Assembly (NCBI RefSeq): GCF_000003815.2
Contig: NC_049991.1
Span: forward strand, 17,315,083-17,379,082
Source of the DNA: Branchiostoma floridae
Lineage: Eukaryota > Chordata > Leptocardii > Amphioxiformes > Branchiostomatidae
Length of the DNA: 64,000 bases
Direction of reading: 5' to 3'
Part shown: in pieces, positions 58,876 to 64,000 of the stretch
Layout of the letters: each line of letters starts with the position of its first letter
How positions within the stretch are numbered: the first letter of the stretch is position 1
Translations under genes and position numbers: made by a program
The notes under the pieces: model-generated
The model's input: the letters and a program-made list of their open reading frames with translations, nothing else
What the model was told of the DNA's origin: nothing
Databases searched by the model: none

Positions 58876-59910
58876 AGGGAGATACTTAAGTTTCTTCCTT
58901 GGGACGAACTGACTTGATTTTATGAGTGGCGTGCCTTTGACTCACAAAAACTCAGATCTGAGGGCTGGAAAAACGGATGTGAGGGCTGGAAGAATTTAAA
59001 GATCATAGGGCACAGAAGGATGCAAGCATGGATGTCATCCATTAAATCAAGTCAGTATGGCCTTTAAGCTGATTCCTAAAATGTTAACTGTAAAGTTATT
59101 ATATGTAACCAACCAATAAGATGCCTGGCATGTAGGAACTTTAGTGCCAAGTGAGAGGGATTATTTTGCACTGCAACACTGCAATTTCAAACAGCTAAAG
59201 TAGGGATCATGTGAGGTCGAGTATGTCCTTGGTACTCACTGAGATAGACAAGGCTCGCATAAGAATATACATGTATACGTGTTGGGATGGATGGGCAAAC
59301 ATACAAGACCAAGAAGGGAGATGCATATGTTACTTCCTTGGGATGAACTGATTTTATGAGTGGCGTGCCTTTGACTCACAAAAACGGATGTGGGGGCTGG
59401 AAAAATGGATGTGAGGGCTCAAAGAATTTAAAGATCATTGGGCACATAAAGGATGCAAGCATGGATGTCATCCATAAAATCTTGTCAGTGTGGCCTTAGC
59501 TGATTCCTAAAATGTTAACTGTAAAGGACCAATAAGATACCTGGCATATAGGAACTTCACTGCCAAGTGAGGGGATTATTTTGCACTGCAACACTGCAAT
59601 TTCAAACAGCTAAAGTAGGGATCATGTGAGGTCGAGTATTGCTCTTGGTATTCACTGAGATAGATATGGCTCACAGAAGGATGTAACCCTAGTTCACCTT
59701 TATCCATCGTTTCCAGAAACAGGGTATTCATGGATGCTAAAAAAAAATAAGTCGACCCACGGTGGTTTCAAAATGTTATGATTAAGATAAAAATTGCAAT
59801 TGGAAACAACTGTCCGTCGACTCAATATCAATAATAGGTTGCCCCTCGGATAAAGGTGAACTAGCATTAGATGTGTTGGGATGGAAGGGCAAACATACAA
59901 GACTGCACTT
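58876..59910. repeat. Two-copy tandem duplication, ~434 bp unit
   Basis: TATGAGTGGCGTGCCTTTGA (58921 and 59355), AGGATGCAAGCATGGATGTC, CCTAAAATGTTAACTGTAAA, ATTATTTTGCACTGCAACAC and TAAAGTAGGGATCATGTGAG recur in order. The second copy carries an additional MITE (59686-59867). Confidence 0.95.
59686..59867. mobile_element. Palindromic MITE, TA-insertion family, copy 4
   Basis: ACCCTAGTTCACCTTTATCC ... GGATAAAGGTGAACTAGCAT, flanked by TA (59684-59685, 59868-59869). Shorter than the others because the AACCTATATCCGT part of the left arm is missing. Confidence 0.92.
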
Positions 59911-60055
59911 TTTTTGTAATTTTTGGTAGATTTAACTTTGGCGGGGTAAGTTGAATCTTAAGACGATCGAGAATGTTACTTGGTGAGAAATATCAGTACT
60001 GAAAATGAAATCATATGTAACTTCTTGCTCGATCAGCAATTTCTTTATAGTGGCC
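59911..60055. other. Non-coding spacer
   Basis: Nothing recognisable. Confidence 0.35.
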
Positions 60056-60111
60056 ACCTGTCTATGGTGGCCACATTTCTCCAGTCCCTTGATTGGCCGC
60101 TATAGACAGGT
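60056..60111. repeat. Short inverted repeat
   Basis: ACCTGTCTATGGTGGCCA is mirrored by TGGCCGCTATAGACAGGT with a 20 bp loop. Confidence 0.7.
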
Positions 60112-61080
60112 TTGACTGTACATGTATGCACACATAAGACACCCAGGCGTCTGTTTTGTAATGTAGCAGCCCCAGGTTGCCCAACAGAATGATGACACTT
60201 AATGTTAAGTCTCTGACTCAGGATCTGCAAGTCTAGAAAACCATGACTTGATTGTGTAATTCCATTAACCTTGAGCTAATGGAATCATCCGAGACTCAAA
60301 ACCAATTTGAAGGGAGGGAGGTGCCAGTAGCAAAGGTTAATTACCCATTAGAACCTCCTTTGGATATTACTTAACATATGACATAATCTTAGGGCATAAT
60401 GGTGATGTCAGTGTAACCTCATGTATTTATGCATAGGGGCAATGTTGAGGATAATGTTAAGGATAAAGTGTAGAGTCTGCCTGATATTGTGATAAAAAAA
60501 GCATTAAAAAAAGCATAAACCGTTATCAATTGTTGTGAATGACTTTTTTTTGGACACAAAATCTAAGTAACACAAACAGCCCTAAGACAAGGCAAAATGG
60601 GGTGGACTTCCTGTGTGAGTTACTCCTCCTCTGCCACACTGTGGCAATTATTGTTCTGTTGAGCTGCAATCATCATTAAAGTAACCACATACTTAGTTAG
60701 AATCCCACAACATGACTTAAAGTCCCACAACATGAAAGGAATTGGGGGTTCTCTTATATAAAAAAACCAGTTATGAAGCAGATTTAGTGGCGTCAGACAA
60801 TCATATCCTAGAGACCTTGAGCAGCATGAAATCTTTTCAGACACTACTTTTGCCTGTTGCAGAAGTGACAGTTTTATGCACTTCAAATATTGATGTATAA
60901 TTCATAAAACCAATCCAAGAGACCTGGAGGCACTTGAATTCTTGTCAGGCACTACATTGGACCGCCCTCGATATTACCTCGGGGTATCAAACCACGCACC
61001 CTTCAAATTGACATCCGGCATCTAATTCTAAATTGATTTGTGTGAATCGACCCAATATCCTGACTTATTACCACTCGAGG
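60112..61080. other. Non-coding
   Basis: No gene or clear repeat. A near-repeat, CCCACAACATGA, lies at 60706 and 60724. Confidence 0.35.
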
Positions 61081-62870
61081 TCCCTCGCTCTATTTTTAGG
61101 TCCGCTGCAATTAGGTTTCGGAGGAGATGACGTCAATCGTTCCCTCCCGCCCACGCGGTTTCATTCCCGGGCTGTCTGCAGGATATTGTGTGGTGATGGG
61201 AGGGGTTATTGGTCCATGGTCGTGACTGCCGTAGTTCAGTGCCTCGCAGAAATTGAGTCGACACGCCTACGCGATAGAGAGTTTGTGCCCCTCAAACAAC
61301 TGTCAACCCCGTATGCCGTCAATCTGTGCGTGTGCGTGCACAGAAAGTCGATTAACAAAATATGCAGTCAACAAACTTAAGTAACGTCACTTTTAGCCAC
61401 CGCCCATGCACTACTGCCGTAGTTCAGTGCCTCGCAGAAATTGAGCCGACACGCCTACGCGATAGAGAGTTTGTGCCCCTAAAACAACTGTCAACCCCGT
61501 ATGCCATCAATCTGTGCTTGTGCGTGTGCGTGCGTAGAAAGTCGATTAACAAAATATGCAGTCAACAAACTTAAGTAACGTCACTTTTAGCCACCGCCCA
61601 TGCACTACTGCCGTAGTTCAGTGCCTCGCAGAAATTGAGCCGACACACCTACACGATAGAGAGTTTGTGCCCCTGAAACAACTGTCAACCCCGTATGCCG
61701 TCAATCTGTGTGCGTGCGCAGAAAGTCGACTAAGAAAATGCTCAGTCAACGAACTTTACTACGTCACTTTTAGCCACCGCCCATTCACTATTATGCTGAC
61801 AGAAAAAACTCGGTCTCGTATGCCGTTAGTCTCTGCGTGACTGTGCATGCAGAAAGAAGATTACAAAATGCGCAGTCAACGAACTTTACTGACGTCACTT
61901 TTAGCCACCACCCATGCACTATCATGCTGACAGTCACTGTGTAGAAAAAGGTCAGTCTCAAAGAAGTCATGTGCAGTAAAAAGGCGTATACAGGAAATCG
62001 ATTATACACAGTCAACGAACTTTACTAGCCTAGTTACTTTCAGCCACTGCTCATTACTCGGCCCTAAAAATAAGCTGGCAGTCTTTACATGTGTATAGAA
62101 ATAAAGTCAGTCTCTAATATAATATGCCGTTAGTCTCTGCGTGCGCAGGAAGTCGATTAACAAAATGCAGAGTCAACGAACTTTAATTTTCACATTTAGC
62201 CACCACCCACTAATATGTCTTTAAGCTGGTGGTCACTGTGACTGTGTAGAAAAAAGTCAGTCTCATATGCCATTAGCCTGTGTGTGCGCAAACGATCAAT
62301 TGCACAAAATGCAGTCAACGAACTTTATCTCACTGTTATATAGCCACCGCCCATGCACTACCATGCTGACAGTGACTGTGTGTGGAAAATGTCAGTTTCA
62401 TATGCCGTTATATATATATATATATATATATTATACAGTCCATGCGTGTGCAGAAAGTAGATTAACAAAGGCACTGTCAGTCAATGAACTTTACGACGTC
62501 ACTTTTAGCCACCGCCCACTACCATGCCCTAAGCTGTCAGTCAATGTGTGCAGAAAAAGTCTGAGTCTCGTATGCCATTTAAGGCTGTGCGTGTGTTGTT
62601 AGAAAGCTGATTAACTAAATGCACATTCAACAAACTTTACTACGTCACTTTTAGCCACAGCCCACTACCATGCCCTTAAGCTAGCGTGATTGTGTGCAAG
62701 AACAAAAGGCAGTTTCTTTTGAAGTTAGTCTTTGCGTGCACAGAAAGTCGATTACTAACAAAATGCTCGGTCAACAAACTATTCTACATTTACTTTTAGC
62801 CAACACCAACTACTATGTCTGTACGTCAGTAATTACAAGCTTTCAGTTATTGTACGCAGGAAAGTTTCCT
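61081..62870. repeat. Tandem array of about ten units with recurrent CRE-like motif
   Basis: The first three long units (anchor TGCCGTAGTTCAGTGCCTCG at 61227, 61415, 61609; spacing 188 and 194) are followed by about seven shorter, diverged units of 130-165 bp. Shared by the units are CAGAAAGTCGATTAACAAAA, GTCAACGAACTTTA, CGTCACTTTTAGCCACCGCC and, in the shorter units, CATGCTGACAGT and GTCTCxTATGCCxTTA. ACGTCAC is intact at 61384, 61578, 61761, 61891, 62496 and 62641. A separate TGACGTCA is at 61128 just upstream in a GC-rich patch. Three ORFs repeat the same peptide because of the repeat and are not genes. Confidence 0.92.
62411..62432. repeat. (TA)n microsatellite
   Basis: Eleven TA dinucleotides inside one unit of the array. 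Confidence 0.95.
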
Positions 62871-63737
62871 ACAATTGTCACAGTCATCTAGACTAATTCC
62901 TTTTTTTTTATTATATAAGGATGGATTATACTAAAACAGAGAGAGAGAAAGAGAGAAAGAACATTCACTTTTTCATATTTTTATATTCAAGGAGGTATGA
63001 GGTCTCCAAACTTGTTGAATTTGATACTCTCTCACACTATGTTGACTGGGAAAAAATAAAAGTTTGACTTCGACATAACTTAAGTAATTCTCTATACGTG
63101 TAACTGACAGTGTGCTATTCATATTGGCAAGGTGCCCCCTTTTCAAACAGTCATAAAAGATGATTACAACATATATCAGAATTTGACAAATCATAATTAC
63201 ACGCCTTTTACATCCCCGCCCACCTGTCTGTGTTAATAACGTTGTAGATGCAGTTCCTGACTTTAACTGTATGAAGTGAGGCAATTTATCACTGTTAAAG
63301 AAGTAACTGATGCAGTAAATTTGAACAATTTGTCAGAGTTAGTGTGTATCTTGATAAGCATAAAATGCTGCAGTTGACAGAGCACAATGCTGAAGTCTCG
63401 CAGTATAGTCACAGTGGCTGTCAGGCTGGTACCTCGGGTGATACGGAATACACCGTGTTGTATTTTATTTATGTCATACCCACCTGAGAAAACCCATGTT
63501 TTGATGCGAAATGCGCCAGAAGTTGAAGAAATTTGGTGCCCTCGAACAAAAAGTGTTACAACAGCAATGTTCTAACGTCCGAATCAGGTATTCGAATTGC
63601 CAACCGTGCCGCACTCGGCCCGCTCAAAATGGTTACATTTACTTGAAGGAAGCCTGTGTGATACAACTTTCATACCTATGTGATACGGAAGTTATCACAT
63701 GGTCTGGAACACCCGTATTGAACGTTTTTGCGTCATA
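62871..63737. other. Non-coding
   Basis: A (GA)-rich tract at 62937-62960. No gene or clear repeat. Confidence 0.4.
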
Positions 63738-64000
63738 GGGCCACACCAATTTAATTTCTTGGTTCACGGATTTTTTCATAAAAAATATGGAGCGAGAGGG
63801 CGAAATAAAAATAAAAATAAAAATTGTAAAATGGTTGGGGTAAAGGTAACGGCTAATCCAAAACATAAAGAAAAAAAGTTTTAAGCTTGAAAAAAGTACA
63901 AAAACACTATTTTTGTACAGTAACAGCACCTGTACCCACAGTTTAAGGAGCTTATGATATAAAGGCCAATTTGCTACACCAGAAAGTTGGTGAATGGTTT
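63738..64000. mobile_element. GGCCACACC-ended MITE, left end, cut by window edge
   Basis: AGGGCCACACCAATTTAATTTC followed by TTGGTTCACGGATTTTTTCA matches the inverted right end of the element at 36026-36440. Its other end was not found before the window ends. Includes a (AAATA)n tract at 63803-63822. Confidence 0.65.

Noticed and set aside
61033-61840. Three plus-strand ORFs (115, 70 and 94 codons) sharing the peptide LAEIEPTRLRDREFVPLKQL
   Set aside because: They are produced by the tandem unit itself. Unit lengths of 188 and 194 bp are not multiples of three, and each ORF restarts within the repeat.

Overview
This window looks like a gene-poor, intron-dominated stretch of a large animal genome. 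The best guess is a cephalochordate (amphioxus, Branchiostoma-like). That assignment is an inference from sequence style: frequent TACATGTA/ACATGTAC and AACGTTA words, many small fold-back DNA elements, short local tandem duplications in non-coding DNA, and exons with GC-rich third codon positions in an AT-rich background. Bacterial-type genes, operons, rRNA, CRISPR and intact tRNA genes were not seen. There are three 100-base assembly gaps (35870-35969, 52685-52784, 54199-54298).

Protein-coding content is very small. Two exons on the + strand (12615-12725 and 13707-13937) splice in frame across GT-AG sites and encode at least 109 residues if the ATG at 12628 is the start. A separate candidate first coding exon (29904-30061) has an ATG, an in-frame upstream stop and a GT donor. 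It ends in the same codon phase (AG|) as the second exon. The simplest model is one long + strand gene with alternative 5' ends whose main body lies to the right of this window, making most of the window intron and promoter-proximal DNA. The protein family is not recognised. A short candidate alternative terminal exon (21658-21721, with AATAAA at 21808) and a weak minus-strand candidate exon (2204-2341) are also listed.

The rest is repeats. At 0-6 kb there is a nested fold-back element, two tRNA-derived SINE-like relics, a CGTT-rich simple tract and a decayed non-LTR retrotransposon fragment. At 7-27 kb there is a series of two- to seven-copy local tandem duplications (7.2, 11.3, 16.3, 19.3-20.9, 23.7-24.6, 24.8 and 26.7 kb). 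Across 27-63.7 kb there are several families of non-autonomous DNA transposons: a roughly 200 bp palindromic family with TA target duplications (31.6, 39.2, 57.9, 59.7 kb), a CAGGGCTC-ended family with 5-bp duplications (27.4, 32.4, 44.2, 55.2 kb), a GGCCACACC-ended family (36.0 and 63.7 kb), and others. Further tandem arrays lie at 39.7, 41.8, 43.8, 52.0, 52.6-54.0, 57.8 and 58.9 kb. The array at 61.2-62.8 kb keeps an ACGTCAC motif in six of about ten copies.

Several GC-richer islands without convincing ORFs (14.6, 28.8-29.9, 35.2-35.6, 37.1, 42.3, 45.2-46.3 kb) stand out from the AT-rich background and are candidates for regulatory DNA. No dedicated novel molecular system is evident. The most informative observations are the shared-phase alternative exons, MITE insertions into copies of tandem duplications (which act as internal controls), and a transposon bounded on both sides by the same ~113 bp direct repeat.
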